Assembly: GCA_958402445.1 (NCBI GenBank)
Contig: CATXTO010000006.1
Span: 37,537 to 101,536 of the forward strand
Source of the DNA: an uncultured Eubacteriales bacterium
GTDB lineage: Bacteria > Bacillota > Clostridia > Oscillospirales > Oscillospiraceae
Length of the DNA: 64,000 nt
Direction of reading: 5' to 3'
Each line of letters starts with the position of its first letter. Positions within the stretch are counted from its first letter, which is position 1. Made by a program: the position numbers and the translations under genes. Below, piece by piece: positions 24,370 through 33,289 of the stretch. A model generated the notes under the pieces. It had not been told where the DNA came from and did not search any database. It was given only the letters and a program-made list of their open reading frames with translations.

Positions 24370-24430
24370 TAGCTTTTATGATTCATCGCTTTATTATTTA
24401 AAGATCATACCAGGAGAAAGGATTGTCCGG

Positions 24431-25603
24431 ATGAAAAAAGAGAAAAAGGAGACTAGAAAGGATTATACATACATCAGGACGGCGCTATCCCTATTAACGG
24501 GGATCACGTGCGGTATTTTGCTGGGCCCTTATATCAAGTTCTTTTATGAACAAGGCGTGAATGCCGAAGTACTTTTACTCTTATTGGCGGTTTTGACGCT
24601 GATTCTATATGCCGTATTCTTTTTGCAGATCCTCATCCATGAAACCGGCCATTTGCTTTTTGGCACCCTGACGGGCTACCGGTATTCCTCTTTCCGAATT
24701 GGCAGTTTCATGTGGATAAAGGAAAATGGGAAGCTTCGTTTCCGTAGATTGTCCCTTGCTGGCACAGGCGGACAATGCCTGATGGCACCGCCAGACATGG
24801 TGGACGGAAAGCTTCCGGTTTTCCTGTACAATATGGGCGGCTCTATTCTAAATCTTGTTTTTGTTTTGATTTTCCTCAGTCTTTCCATGTTATGCGGCAA
24901 CGCGCAACTCTTATCCCGGCTGTTTCAGGTTGCAGCCGTCACGGGACTTTACGACGCACTGGTCAACGGCATTCCCATGCGGTTTAAACTGTTGGATAAC
25001 GATGGATACAACGCCCTTTCCCTGCGGAAAAGCAAAGGCGCCGTGCGTTTTTTCTGGATTGAAATGAAGATAACCGAATTGACTGCAGCAGGGGTTCGTC
25101 TGAAAGACATGCCGGAGGAATGGTTTGTTGTTCCCACGGCGTCGGAACTGCAAACCAATATGGGCGTGACAATCGGCGTGTTTGTCTGCAACAGGCTGAT
25201 GGACTGTCACCTTTTTAAGGAGGCAGACCGACTGATGGCACAGCTCCTTCAAGATCAGACCGCCATAACCGGCTTGCATCGAGATTTGTTACTCTATGAT
25301 CGTATTTATTGCGAACTGGTCGGTGAGAATCGCCAGGCCAGGCTGGAAGAGCTTCAAAACCAGCGACAAAAAAAGCTTTTGAAATTTCTGAAGAAATGCC
25401 CTTCCGTGCTGCGGACGAAATATACGTACTCCCTGCTTGCGGCGCAGGATTTGGCAACAGCAGATCAAATCAAGCGGCAGTTCAAAGCATGCGCACGCAC
25501 CTATCCGTACTCTATCGATATACAAAGCGAACGAGAGCTTATCAAAATAGCAGAAGATAAATTGTCTTCTGCCGTCTGCGCACCCGCGGTATCTCCCTGC
25601 TAA
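24431..25603 (+). CDS. M50 family membrane metalloprotease
   Basis: A 390-residue intramembrane zinc protease homologue. The zinc motif His-Glu-Thr-Gly-His lies at the end of the second hydrophobic segment (near residue 70), and the third ligand motif Asn-Asp-Gly near residue 190 is present. About four membrane helices are followed by a roughly 200-residue helical cytoplasmic tail. GGAGAAAGG precedes the ATG. It stands alone under its own promoter and is more AT-rich than the neighbours. It could take part in regulated proteolysis or in the maturation of a secreted peptide; the substrate is unknown. Confidence 0.85.
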   Translation: MKKEKKETRKDYTYIRTALSLLTGITCGILLGPYIKFFYEQGVNAEVLLLLLAVLTLILYAVFFLQILIHETGHLLFGTLTGYRYSSFRIGSFMWIKENGKLRFRRLSLAGTGGQCLMAPPDMVDGKLPVFLYNMGGSILNLVFVLIFLSLSMLCGNAQLLSRLFQVAAVTGLYDALVNGIPMRFKLLDNDGYNALSLRKSKGAVRFFWIEMKITELTAAGVRLKDMPEEWFVVPTASELQTNMGVTIGVFVCNRLMDCHLFKEADRLMAQLLQDQTAITGLHRDLLLYDRIYCELVGENRQARLEELQNQRQKKLLKFLKKCPSVLRTKYTYSLLAAQDLATADQIKRQFKACARTYPYSIDIQSERELIKIAEDKLSSAVCAPAVSPC

Positions 25604-25663
25604 ACGCCACAGACGGTTCCAAGTATAAGCCGATTCCATGAATGTGAAACGGAGAAATAAGTA

Positions 25664-25685
25664 CGCCGCAGGGGCCCCTGCGGCG
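25664..25685 (-). terminator. Terminator of the tsaE-tsaB-upp operon
   Basis: A 22-base perfect palindrome (CGCCGCAGGGG and its complement), directly behind the upp stop on the minus strand and followed by ACTTATTT. Confidence 0.75.
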
Positions 25686-25690
25686 CTTGC

Positions 25691-26320
25691 TTATTTGGTT
25701 CCAAAAATGCGATCCCCTGCGTCGCCCAAGCCCGGGACAATATAAGCATGCTCATTGAGCTTCTCGTCCACAGCCGCCACAAACAGGTCCACATCGGGAT
25801 GCATTTGCCTTACCGTCTCGATGCCCTCCGGGCAGGCAATGATATGCATCAGCGTAATGGCTTTACACCCGTATTCTTTAATAAAGGAGATTGCAGCCGC
25901 CGCGCTCCCGCCGGTGGCCAGCATGGGGTCGAGAACAAAAACCTGGCGTTCCGCGATGTCGTTGGGCATCTTGCAGTAATACTTTATGGGCATATGGGTT
26001 TCCGGGTCTCGGTACAGGCCTATGTGGCCGATTTTGGCGGAGGGTATCAAATCGATCATGGCATCCACCATGCCCAGGCCGGCCCGAAGCACGGGAACCA
26101 GCGCCAGCTTTTTCCCGGAAAGGACCTGAACCTTTGCCGTGGAAATGGGCGTCTCAATTTCAATCTCCTCCGTGGGAAGGTTTCTGGTTGCCTCGTAGCA
26201 CATCAAAGCGGAGATCTCCCGAATGCTCTCCCGAAACTCTTTGACGCTGGTGGTTTTATTCCTGAGAATCGAAAGCTTATGCTGAATCAGCGGGTGATTC
26301 AATACGTGTACGCTACCCAT
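25691..26320 (-). CDS. upp: Uracil phosphoribosyltransferase
   Basis: A 209-residue enzyme that makes UMP from uracil and PRPP. Motifs are Pro-Val-Leu-Arg-Ala-Gly near residue 75, the PRPP loop Val-Leu-Asp-Pro-Met-Leu-Ala-Thr-Gly-Gly near residue 127 and the C-terminal uracil site Ala-Tyr-Ile-Val-Pro-Gly-Leu-Gly-Asp-Ala-Gly-Asp. Length and order are standard. Its start overlaps the end of tsaB by 8 bp, so it is the last gene of a three-gene operon. Confidence 0.95.
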   Translation of the reverse strand: MGSVHVLNHPLIQHKLSILRNKTTSVKEFRESIREISALMCYEATRNLPTEEIEIETPISTAKVQVLSGKKLALVPVLRAGLGMVDAMIDLIPSAKIGHIGLYRDPETHMPIKYYCKMPNDIAERQVFVLDPMLATGGSAAAAISFIKEYGCKAITLMHIIACPEGIETVRQMHPDVDLFVAAVDEKLNEHAYIVPGLGDAGDRIFGTK

Positions 26321-27044
26321 TTGCTGCGTCTTCCTTTCTATCTTCTTTTGCCTGCCGTTCCAGGCGCTCCCGTTCCGCCTGCGACAGGCGGAGATACTGG
26401 GGAATTAACTGATCGGGGTCCCCGGAAACACCGGTCTGAATCGCCTGCCGGGCTGCCAAGGCCACGCCGCCGGCTCTCTGAAACCTGCGGTGCTCCGGCG
26501 TCAGAATCAGCCGCCCGTTTAAACCTTCCAGGACATCATAGCACAAAGCCGCGCCGTCTCCCACAAGAAGCACCGGCTCCTTAAATGCCTGCAGGTCCTG
26601 CGCCAGCGTCTCCAAACTGATGGCCCGGTCCTCCCGCAGCCGCAAAACACGGTCCCCCTCCGCCTGAAACAGCGCGTTGTAAACCTGATTTCGGCGGGCA
26701 TCCATCACCGGGCAGACAAGTCCTCCGGACGCGCCGTAACTCAGGGCCAGCGCCTCCAGGGTCGAAACACCGTAGCACGGCAACGCCCGCCCCCAGGCAA
26801 AGCCCTTCGCCGCCGCCACGCCAATCCGGACGCCTGTAAAGCTGCCCGGTCCGGACGCTACGGCCACAGCATCAATGTCCTCAGAAGACAAATCGCAGCC
26901 CTGTAATAAATTTTGTACCATTTGCAGCAGCGTGCGGCTGTGGGTCAATCCCGTGTTTTGATATGCCTCCGCCAGCAGGCGGCCTTCTTCTAAAAGCGCC
27001 ACGGAGGCCGCCTTGGCCGAGGTCTCAAAGGCTAAAATCCGCAT
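26313..27044 (-). CDS. tsaB: tRNA t6A synthesis protein TsaB
   Basis: A 243-residue ASKHA-fold protein that partners TsaD in making N6-threonylcarbamoyladenosine of tRNA. Typical features are Phe-Glu-Thr-Ser-Ala near residue 6, His-Ser near residue 33 and Gly-Pro-Gly-Ser-Phe-Thr-Gly-Val-Arg near residue 65. The ATG at 27044 has GGGGAGG upstream; a longer frame would cross tsaE. It overlaps tsaE by 20 bp and upp by 8 bp. TsaD is not in this window. Confidence 0.93.
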   Translation of the reverse strand: MRILAFETSAKAASVALLEEGRLLAEAYQNTGLTHSRTLLQMVQNLLQGCDLSSEDIDAVAVASGPGSFTGVRIGVAAAKGFAWGRALPCYGVSTLEALALSYGASGGLVCPVMDARRNQVYNALFQAEGDRVLRLREDRAISLETLAQDLQAFKEPVLLVGDGAALCYDVLEGLNGRLILTPEHRRFQRAGGVALAARQAIQTGVSGDPDQLIPQYLRLSQAERERLERQAKEDRKEDAANG

Positions 27045-27465
27045 TCGCAGCCTCCCCCTTGATGGTGATTTTGCGGGCGTTTTCCCGCTCCAGCTTTTCA
27101 ATGCAAACCGAGACGGGCTGCTCCAGAGCATCCAGGACCCGCTCGCTCCACTCCACCACGCATACGCCGTCGCGATCCAAATAGTCCTCCCAGCCGATGT
27201 CGAACAGGTCCTCCGGCCCGGAAAGCCGGTACATGTCAAAATGGAACAGCGGGACCCGGCCGGTGCTATATTCGTTAACAATGGTATAGGTGGGGCTAGT
27301 CACGGGCTCCGTCACGCCGAGCCCCCGGGCAATGCCGCGGATCAAGGCGGTCTTTCCCGCGCCCAAGGGGCCTTGCAACGCAACCACCTGTCCTGGCTCC
27401 AAAAGCTTCCCCAGTTGCTGCCCCAGCCGCTCCGTTTCCGCCGGGCTGTTGGTCCAAAATTTCAT
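27025..27465 (-). CDS. tsaE: tRNA t6A synthesis ATPase TsaE
   Basis: A 146-residue P-loop ATPase that drives the TsaB-TsaD complex. Walker A is Gly-Pro-Leu-Gly-Ala-Gly-Lys-Thr near residue 33, followed by Ser-Pro-Thr-Tyr-Thr near residue 58, His-Phe-Asp-Met-Tyr-Arg near residue 74 and the Val-Val-Glu-Trp Walker B region near residue 103. The ATG at 27465 has GGAGGAG seven bases upstream. First gene of the tsaE-tsaB-upp operon. Confidence 0.95.
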   Translation of the reverse strand: MKFWTNSPAETERLGQQLGKLLEPGQVVALQGPLGAGKTALIRGIARGLGVTEPVTSPTYTIVNEYSTGRVPLFHFDMYRLSGPEDLFDIGWEDYLDRDGVCVVEWSERVLDALEQPVSVCIEKLERENARKITIKGEAANADFSL

Positions 27466-27712
27466 ACGCTCCTCCGCGCTCAAAAGAGAGGGATAATTCC
27501 CGCAGAATAGACGTCTCCGCCATCAACCGCAGTCGCCGCAAATTAGGCCACCTGAATGGCTGCAAGGACTGCGTGTCAATTTTTACGTAGGCCATATCTT
27601 TCGCAGCTTATTCTACCACAAACACGCCATTTTTGCAAAACCCAGTTTTTCGTATTTACTTCCCGCTCTGCGGATGATACAATGAATATCATCCTCGAAA
27701 GGAGTCCCATTC

Positions 27713-28867
27713 ATGCAGAGAATTGTTCGCGCCTTGCAGAATTTCTTTAAAAAGGGCGATTTGGCGCTGCTGTTTTTGTGCCTGCTGGCAACCGGATTCG
27801 GCTGCGTCGTGATCTCCAGCGCAACGAGCTACATGGGCAGCCGCCGGTTTGTCATGGTTCAGCTGGTGGCTACTTTATTGGGCGTGGCTCTGTATATTCT
27901 CTTATCCAGCATTGATGTGGAAATTCTGGCGGAGCGGCGGGAGCTGCTGTTTCTCTTCAATGCCTTTCTCATTTTGCTGCTGGTGCCCTTTGGCACCGAC
28001 AACGGCACCGGAAACCGGAGCTGGCTGGACCTGCCGGGAGTGCCGGTGGATATACAGCCTGCGGAAATCTGTAAAATTACGTTTGTAATTCTCCTGGCTA
28101 AAGTTATGTACACCCACCAAAACAAAATTTCATCCCCCAAATCCGTGTTCCACATGGCCTTTCACCTCATCTTTTTAGTAGGCCTCAATATGGTCATCTC
28201 CCGGGACGCCGGTGTATCCTTGATTTTCGTGTTTATCTTCTTGGTGATGGCCTTCGTGGGCGGGGTGAAGCTGTGGTGGTTCTTGGCCGGGATCGGCGCC
28301 GTCGCGGCGGCAGCCCCTTACATCTGGTCCCATCTGATTCCGGACTATCAAAAAAGTCGAATTTTGGTTCTATTCGACCCCACCATCGACCCGCAGGGCC
28401 TCAACGAACGCTGGCATATTCGGCACAGTCTCACCTCCCTGACCGGCGGCGGTCTGACGGGGCAAGGCCTGTTCAACGGCAGCCGTACCCAATCCGGCGC
28501 TTTGAACGCCCAGCATACCGACTTTATTTTTTCCGCCATCGGGGAGGAGTTAGGGCTTCTGGGCTGTATTTTTACCCTGCTCCTGCTCTGCGCCATCATC
28601 ATCCGAGTCATTTATGTGGGAATAAAAGCGCCCAACTATATGAACCGGCTCATTTGCATGGGGACGGCCGCTGCGCTTATTTTTCAAGTATGCGTGAACG
28701 TGGGTATGTGCATTGGGGTGGTGCCCGTTATCGGTCTGACCTTGCCCTTCATCAGCTATGGGGGCAGTTCCATCGTCTCTTTGTATATGGCCATGGGCGT
28801 TGTTTCCAGCGTGCACGCCCGACCATCCGCCAGTCCGCAGAATCGGTACATTCAGCCGCGATATTAA
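27713..28867 (+). CDS. rodA: RodA/FtsW/SpoVE family peptidoglycan polymerase
   Basis: A 384-residue SEDS glycosyltransferase with about ten membrane helices that polymerises lipid II. Seen are Trp-Leu-Asp near residue 102 followed by Gln-Pro-Ala-Glu (the SEDS catalytic-Asp loop), Ser-Arg-Asp-Ala-Gly near residue 163, His-Thr-Asp-Phe-Ile-Phe near residue 266 and the C-terminal Phe-Ile-Ser-Tyr-Gly-Gly-Ser-Ser. GAAAGGAG precedes the ATG. No class B PBP lies next to it, and RodA is preferred over FtsW by the short N-terminus; SpoVE cannot be excluded. Confidence 0.9.
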   Translation: MQRIVRALQNFFKKGDLALLFLCLLATGFGCVVISSATSYMGSRRFVMVQLVATLLGVALYILLSSIDVEILAERRELLFLFNAFLILLLVPFGTDNGTGNRSWLDLPGVPVDIQPAEICKITFVILLAKVMYTHQNKISSPKSVFHMAFHLIFLVGLNMVISRDAGVSLIFVFIFLVMAFVGGVKLWWFLAGIGAVAAAAPYIWSHLIPDYQKSRILVLFDPTIDPQGLNERWHIRHSLTSLTGGGLTGQGLFNGSRTQSGALNAQHTDFIFSAIGEELGLLGCIFTLLLLCAIIIRVIYVGIKAPNYMNRLICMGTAAALIFQVCVNVGMCIGVVPVIGLTLPFISYGGSSIVSLYMAMGVVSSVHARPSASPQNRYIQPRY

Positions 28868-28870
28868 GAG

Positions 28871-28909
28871 ATACGGCCCGGGAAATTTTTCCCGGGCCGT
28901 ATACTTTTT
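28871..28909 (+). terminator. Terminator of rodA
   Basis: A perfect 12-bp stem (28871-28882 with 28891-28902) followed by ACTTTTT. Confidence 0.92.
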
Positions 28910-28960
28910 CTGGATTTAGCAAACAATACCTCTGCACACGTTATTTAGGAGGTTTTATCC

Positions 28961-30217
28961 ATGAGCGATGTTCGTTCCCAATTCATGCGTCCCGGCAGGC
29001 GGCTTCTGGCCCTGGCCTTGGCTGCGTGCATGCTGGGCGCGGTGCTTCCCGCCGCTTTGGCGGCAAATCCGGAGGTAGACACCGACGCAGTCTACTGCTT
29101 TCAATCCGCGGATTTCCAGACGGATGTGGTAGACGACCTGACCGGTATCTGCATCACGGGGATCCCACAAGCCAGCTTGGGCCGCATCCAGCTGGGCAGC
29201 CGCGTCATCTGCGCCGGCGACATTCTGACCGCCCAGCAGGTGGACGGCATGACCTTCCATCCCGCCTGCGCAGATTCGCAGGAGGCGATGGTCACCTATC
29301 TGCCCATCTATGGCAGCCGGGTAGAGCAGGAAGCCACCATGACCATCTCCATCCGGAGCAAGGAAAACCAAGCCCCTGTTGCGGAAAACAGCAGCCTGGA
29401 GACCTACAAAAACCTGGAGAATACCGGAACCCTTGCCGTCACCGATCCGGAGGGCGGTAAATTGACCTTTACGGTCACCCAGGCTCCCAAGCGCGGAGAC
29501 GTGACCATTCAGGAAGACGGCACCTTCACTTACACGCCGAAGAAGAATAAGGTGGGGAAGGATTCCTTCTCCTTCACTGCCACGGACGAGGCGGGGGCCG
29601 TTTCCAACGAGGCCACGGTGTCCATTGAAATTCTCAAGCCTCTGGACAGCGAGACCTACCGGGACATGGCACAGTCCTTCCATCAATTTGAAGCCCTGTG
29701 GATGAAGAACACCGGTCTGTTCACTGGGACCCAGGTAGCTGGAGAGAACTGCTTTGAGCCGGAAGAGACTGTGACCCGGGGTGAATTCCTGGCCATGGTC
29801 ATGCGGCTGCTGGAAATCCCGATGGAGGATGCCGAAACAGCCTCCGGCTTTGCCGATGAAGCCGACGCTCCTGATTGGTTGCAGCCTTATCTGGCCACCG
29901 CCATGCGGATGGGCATTGTCGCCGGCTCCCAGGAGGGCGAGGGCGTGGTCTTCCGGCCCAACGACGCCATTACCGGAGCAGAAGCTGCCGTGATGCTGCA
30001 AAACGTTTTGGCCCTGCCCAAGGAGGAAACCGGCGCTGCAGCAGAGGAAACCGTACCCGTCTGGGCACAGGAAGCCGTTCAGGTCATCAGTGAGCATGGA
30101 GTTGCACTTTCTGATCCGGAAGCGCCTGTCACGCGTCTGGATGCTGCCGTCATGCTCTACCAGGTCAGCAAGCTGGCGGACGCCGCCCCCGGCCTGGAGG
30201 TTTTCAAGGCGCAATAA
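28961..30217 (+). CDS. Secreted SLH-domain protein with Ig/cadherin-like repeat
   Basis: A 418-residue exported protein. A signal peptide (about residues 9-35, ending Ala-Leu-Ala-Ala) precedes a roughly 95-residue domain of unknown type. Residues about 135-225 form a Big/cadherin-like beta-sandwich, with Ala-Pro-Val-Ala, Asp-Pro-Glu-Gly-Gly and Gly-Thr-Phe-Thr-Tyr-Thr-Pro, of the kind found in tandem in adhesins. Residues about 225-400 hold SLH-type repeats (Thr-Arg-Gly-Glu-Phe, Phe-Arg-Pro-Asn-Asp-Ala-Ile-Thr) that bind secondary cell-wall polymer. TAGGAGG precedes the ATG. A cell-wall-attached surface protein; partner unknown. Confidence 0.85.
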   Translation: MSDVRSQFMRPGRRLLALALAACMLGAVLPAALAANPEVDTDAVYCFQSADFQTDVVDDLTGICITGIPQASLGRIQLGSRVICAGDILTAQQVDGMTFHPACADSQEAMVTYLPIYGSRVEQEATMTISIRSKENQAPVAENSSLETYKNLENTGTLAVTDPEGGKLTFTVTQAPKRGDVTIQEDGTFTYTPKKNKVGKDSFSFTATDEAGAVSNEATVSIEILKPLDSETYRDMAQSFHQFEALWMKNTGLFTGTQVAGENCFEPEETVTRGEFLAMVMRLLEIPMEDAETASGFADEADAPDWLQPYLATAMRMGIVAGSQEGEGVVFRPNDAITGAEAAVMLQNVLALPKEETGAAAEETVPVWAQEAVQVISEHGVALSDPEAPVTRLDAAVMLYQVSKLADAAPGLEVFKAQ

Positions 30218-30263
30218 CCCATTCAGTACGTGCAGAAGGTTCCCTCAAAATTCTGCAAACCAT

Positions 30264-30297
30264 ACGCGCCTCAAGCCGGAAGCGGTTTGAGGCGCGT
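30264..30297. terminator. Terminator of the SLH-protein gene
   Basis: A 14-bp stem (ACGCGCCTCAAGCC with GGTTTGAGGCGCGT, one G-T) followed by AAATAATTTT. Confidence 0.75.
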
Positions 30298-30382
30298 AAA
30301 TAATTTTAAGTTCTGACCAGCGCTTGGGGAAAATCTTGGGCCGATCTTTGGACGAGGCGCTACCTGGCCGCAGGGGCCCTCG

Positions 30383-30449
30383 ATTGGCATATCGTTTAAA
30401 TTTTTGCCACGGAGCCCATGCGAATGCCAATGTGCCGCCGCGCGGCGGC
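30383..30449. repeat. Inverted repeat and perfect GC palindrome in a gene-free gap
   Basis: ATTGGCAT (30383-30390) and ATGCCAAT (30424-30431) face each other; next to them is the perfect 16-base palindrome GCCGCCGCGCGGCGGC (30434-30449). The 341-base gap (30218-30559) holds no gene that I can support. Confidence 0.6.
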
Positions 30450-30484
30450 CGCCCTCCTGTGGTAACCGGCCCCATACAAAAAAC

Positions 30485-30519
30485 CGCGCCGCGCCCGGCC
30501 TGTGCCCGAGTGCGGCGCG
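30485..30519 (-). terminator. Terminator of the coiled-coil protein gene
   Basis: CGCGCCGC (30485-30492) pairs with GCGGCGCG (30512-30519); on the minus strand T6 follows. Confidence 0.8.
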
Positions 30520-30559
30520 TTATGCTCCTGCGGTTCATACCGTATCATAACAGGGTGCG

Positions 30560-30907
30560 TTACAGGTTGCCCTCTTCAAAATCCACGAAGTCCGCTTCGG
30601 TCGCGGCCCCGCCCTGGGCATAAGCGGTTCCTGTCACATCCTTTTGGCTTTTTAGCTCCTGAATCCGTTCCAAGGATGCGGCAATCCGGTTTAACTGCTC
30701 GGTGTAAGCCGGCCCTTCCTTCACGCCGCCAGCCGTATGGTCCTGATGGTACAGCTTTCCAATCGCCTGATATGCGGCTTTGATTTTTTCCTCCTCGGCG
30801 GCCACACGAATGCTGATTTTCGCCGAGTTAGCCGCGCGCTTCGTGGCGTCCACCGCCGTCTCGGCCACTTTGGCCGCTTTGGTCCGCAGATCGTCAAATT
30901 GTATCAT
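30560..30907 (-). CDS. Helical protein related to the N-terminal domain of zinc-ribbon proteins
   Basis: A 115-residue, mostly helical, Ala/Lys/Glu-rich protein. It shares a pattern with residues 1-110 of the zinc-ribbon protein at 63164: an Ala-rich helix, then Glu-Glu-Glu-Lys-Ile-Lys-Ala-Ala-Tyr-Gln-Ala-Ile-Gly-Lys-Leu-Tyr, then a second helix. Here no cysteines follow. The ATG at 30907 has GGAGGG eight bases upstream. Single gene with its own terminator. Function unknown; it may be a cytoplasmic scaffold or an accessory to the zinc-ribbon membrane proteins. Confidence 0.7.
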   Translation of the reverse strand: MIQFDDLRTKAAKVAETAVDATKRAANSAKISIRVAAEEEKIKAAYQAIGKLYHQDHTAGGVKEGPAYTEQLNRIAASLERIQELKSQKDVTGTAYAQGGAATEADFVDFEEGNL

Positions 30908-31013
30908 GACGTCCCTCCTATTCCGGCGGCGCTCACCGCCTGGACTCTGATAGGAATAGTATACCACTTTCCCAGCTTGTTCGGTGCAAAAAGCAGCAAA
31001 TTTTACAAAAAGT

Positions 31014-32006
31014 TTAAGTTCTCAGCCATGTATCAAACCGAGACCACAGGCTTGGCTTGTGCGGCTTCTTAGGCTCCGACGACTCTTCCTGGTCGGCCTC
31101 CCGCAGGTCCAGCTCTGTCTGCTCCCCCTGTGGCGTTTCGGCTTCCGGCGCCTTCGCTTCCGCCGGCGCTCTGGCGGCCACTCGGTTTACGAACAGCCTG
31201 GCCGGGTCGTGCTTGCGGAAGGCCTGCACCAGCAGCACCGTCACCGCAATCAGGCAGGTTGCCGCAGCCAAAAGCTGACTCACCCGGAAATCGGTATGGG
31301 GAATGTACAAGCTGTCTGTCCGCAGGCCCTCAATCCATGCCCGGCCCAGGCCGTACCAGGCCACATACAGCAGCGCCACCTGCCCGTCGTACTTACGCCG
31401 CCTGGAAATAAAGTGCAAGAAAACAAATCCCCCCAAATTCCAAACAGACTCATACAAGAACGTGGGGTGATAATAGGTCACCGTTCCAGTGAGCCCGTTG
31501 AGCAAACCCATCCGCAGGAAGCTGTCGGTTTCCGCCCCAAAGGCCTCCCGATTGAAAAAGTTTCCCCAACGGCCGACGCACTGGCCAATCAAAAAGCCCA
31601 GGCACACCAGATCCAGCAGAGCCGGAGCGCTGATTTTCTTGATTTTACACAAAACCAAGACACCTATCACCGCGCCAATGACGCCGCCGTAAATGGCAAG
31701 CCCCCCCTCCCAAATGTACAGGCAGGAGATGGGGTTATCCGCATATTGCTCCCAGGAGAATATGCAATAATAGGCCCGGGCGCAAATAATGGCAAAGGGC
31801 GTTACCGTGAGCACGCCGTCAATGAGATCATCCTCTGAGATCCCGAACTGTCTGCTGCGTTTGCCGCAGTATAAAACCGCCAGGCACAGCCCCAAGGCGA
31901 TGATCACGCCGTACCATCGAATTTCAAAGCTCCCGATGGCAAAGCCGGTGGAGGGGTCCAGGCGTAGGCCCAGACCCGGGAAGGTAATTTCGGAAAAAGC
32001 GTTCAT
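31014..32006 (-). CDS. lgt: Prolipoprotein diacylglyceryl transferase
   Basis: A 330-residue polytopic enzyme that moves diacylglycerol onto the lipobox cysteine of prolipoproteins, such as those at 1808, 22189, 62872 and 58234. Motifs are Tyr-Gly-Val-Ile-Ile near residue 32, Gly-Gly-Leu-Ala-Ile-Tyr-Gly-Gly near residue 95, Gly-Arg-Trp-Gly-Asn-Phe-Phe-Asn near residue 143 and His-Pro-Thr-Phe-Leu-Tyr-Glu-Ser near residue 180. A Glu/Pro/Ala/Lys-rich tail of about 60 residues is extra. The ATG at 32006 has GGGAGG seven bases before it. It follows the M16 pair by 2 bp. Confidence 0.95.
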   Translation of the reverse strand: MNAFSEITFPGLGLRLDPSTGFAIGSFEIRWYGVIIALGLCLAVLYCGKRSRQFGISEDDLIDGVLTVTPFAIICARAYYCIFSWEQYADNPISCLYIWEGGLAIYGGVIGAVIGVLVLCKIKKISAPALLDLVCLGFLIGQCVGRWGNFFNREAFGAETDSFLRMGLLNGLTGTVTYYHPTFLYESVWNLGGFVFLHFISRRRKYDGQVALLYVAWYGLGRAWIEGLRTDSLYIPHTDFRVSQLLAAATCLIAVTVLLVQAFRKHDPARLFVNRVAARAPAEAKAPEAETPQGEQTELDLREADQEESSEPKKPHKPSLWSRFDTWLRT

Positions 32007-32008
32007 GG

Positions 32009-33289
32009 TCATTCCTCCCATTGCCGCGGCCACACCACCGACATGGCGCACCGGTCCGCCTGCATGGTTTGCCGCAAGAATTCTTCCGTCTGCTCTTTGG
32101 TCACAGAGGCGTACACCTCTGGGAAATCTAGATACCGGACGCCGTCAAAATAGGAGGTGCAAAGCCGGTAGCAGGTGCCGTCAAAGCTATCCAATCCCCG
32201 AACGCGGCGGCCCAGCGCCGATTTTTTCAGGCGTTGGAACATGTCCTCCTCGATTCCCTCCCGGCCCAGCCGCTCCGCCTCCGCCAGGATCGCCGCCTGC
32301 ACGGCCTGGGGATCGCGGCTGTCTCCGCCGCAGCTCAGCAACGCCACGCCGGGTAGGTCCTCGTAGCCGGCGCCAAAGGAGGCGTCGATCAATCCCTGTT
32401 CATACAGTTGTAGATACAGGGCGGAGGATTCCCCCATCAAAGCCTCCGCGGCCAAATCTCCGACAATCTGCTGGCGCATACCGGCGGGGCCGCGGCCCGG
32501 CCATGGGCATTGAACGCCCATCTGGAACGTGGGCATGGCCACATCCATCCGTCGCTCCATCCGGCTTTTATAACAGCGCAGGTCCTCCGGCGGACCATAA
32601 TCCCGCTCCGCCGCTGGCTGCCGCTCCGGGGGCAGAATCTCCTCCGCCGTTCGCACCACTTCTTCCGGGTCCACATCCCCCACCACGCACAGTATCATGT
32701 TGGAGGGCGTGTAAAAGGCCCGGTAGCAGTCCAAGAGCGTCTGGGCGGTAATTTTTCCGATGCTCTCCACCGTACCGGCAATGGGAACCCGCGCAGGATG
32801 ATGCCGGAACAATGCGGCAAACAAATCCTCCTCCACCTTGATGTCGGACCGATCCTCACACATACGGATCTCCTGCTCGATGATTCCCCGCTCCTTCTCC
32901 ACGCTCTCCTGTGTGAAATACGGCGTACTGACATAGGTCAGCAGCAGCCGCAGGCACTGCAAAAAGTGCTCTGTGCAGGAAAAATAATAGGCGGTCATGA
33001 AGAAGTTGGTAAAGGCATTGGGGTTGGCGCCCAGTGCGGAAAACTCCTGCATCACATCCCGGTCCGGCAGATCAAACATTTTGTGCTCCAGGTAGTGGGC
33101 AACACCATCCGGGGTTGTGAATTCTCTTCCATTCCAGCGAAATTTCGTGTCAATGGAACCATACCGGGTAACAAAATAGGCGTACTTTTTGGAAAAGCCC
33201 GGCTTTGGAACGATCTTAATGGGAAGACCGTTGGCCAGGGTGGTTTCCATGATCCGTTCATCTAAAAAAGGGTCGTAGTGGTCGATCAT
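32009..33289 (-). CDS. M16 family zinc peptidase, active subunit (YmfH-like)
   Basis: A 426-residue insulinase-family metallopeptidase. The inverted zinc motif His-Tyr-Leu-Glu-His near residue 66 and a downstream Glu-x6-Glu region (Glu-Lys-Glu-Arg-Gly-Ile-Ile-Glu) near residue 133 show an intact active site. It pairs with the gene before it, which lacks the motif; together they match the YmfF/YmfH pair of Firmicutes, whose role is poorly known (peptide degradation, and in some species peptide maturation). Start and upstream stop overlap as ATGA. Confidence 0.9.
   Translation of the reverse strand: MIDHYDPFLDERIMETTLANGLPIKIVPKPGFSKKYAYFVTRYGSIDTKFRWNGREFTTPDGVAHYLEHKMFDLPDRDVMQEFSALGANPNAFTNFFMTAYYFSCTEHFLQCLRLLLTYVSTPYFTQESVEKERGIIEQEIRMCEDRSDIKVEEDLFAALFRHHPARVPIAGTVESIGKITAQTLLDCYRAFYTPSNMILCVVGDVDPEEVVRTAEEILPPERQPAAERDYGPPEDLRCYKSRMERRMDVAMPTFQMGVQCPWPGRGPAGMRQQIVGDLAAEALMGESSALYLQLYEQGLIDASFGAGYEDLPGVALLSCGGDSRDPQAVQAAILAEAERLGREGIEEDMFQRLKKSALGRRVRGLDSFDGTCYRLCTSYFDGVRYLDFPEVYASVTKEQTEEFLRQTMQADRCAMSVVWPRQWEE

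Noticed and set aside
28273..30214. Long open frames of 395 and 419 residues overlapping rodA and the SLH gene
   Set aside because: Arg/Pro/His-rich compositions typical of off-frame GC-rich DNA; they oppose or cross well-supported genes.
31057..31838. Plus-strand frames opposite lgt
   Set aside because: Lgt has four diagnostic motifs on the minus strand; the plus frames are compositional shadows.
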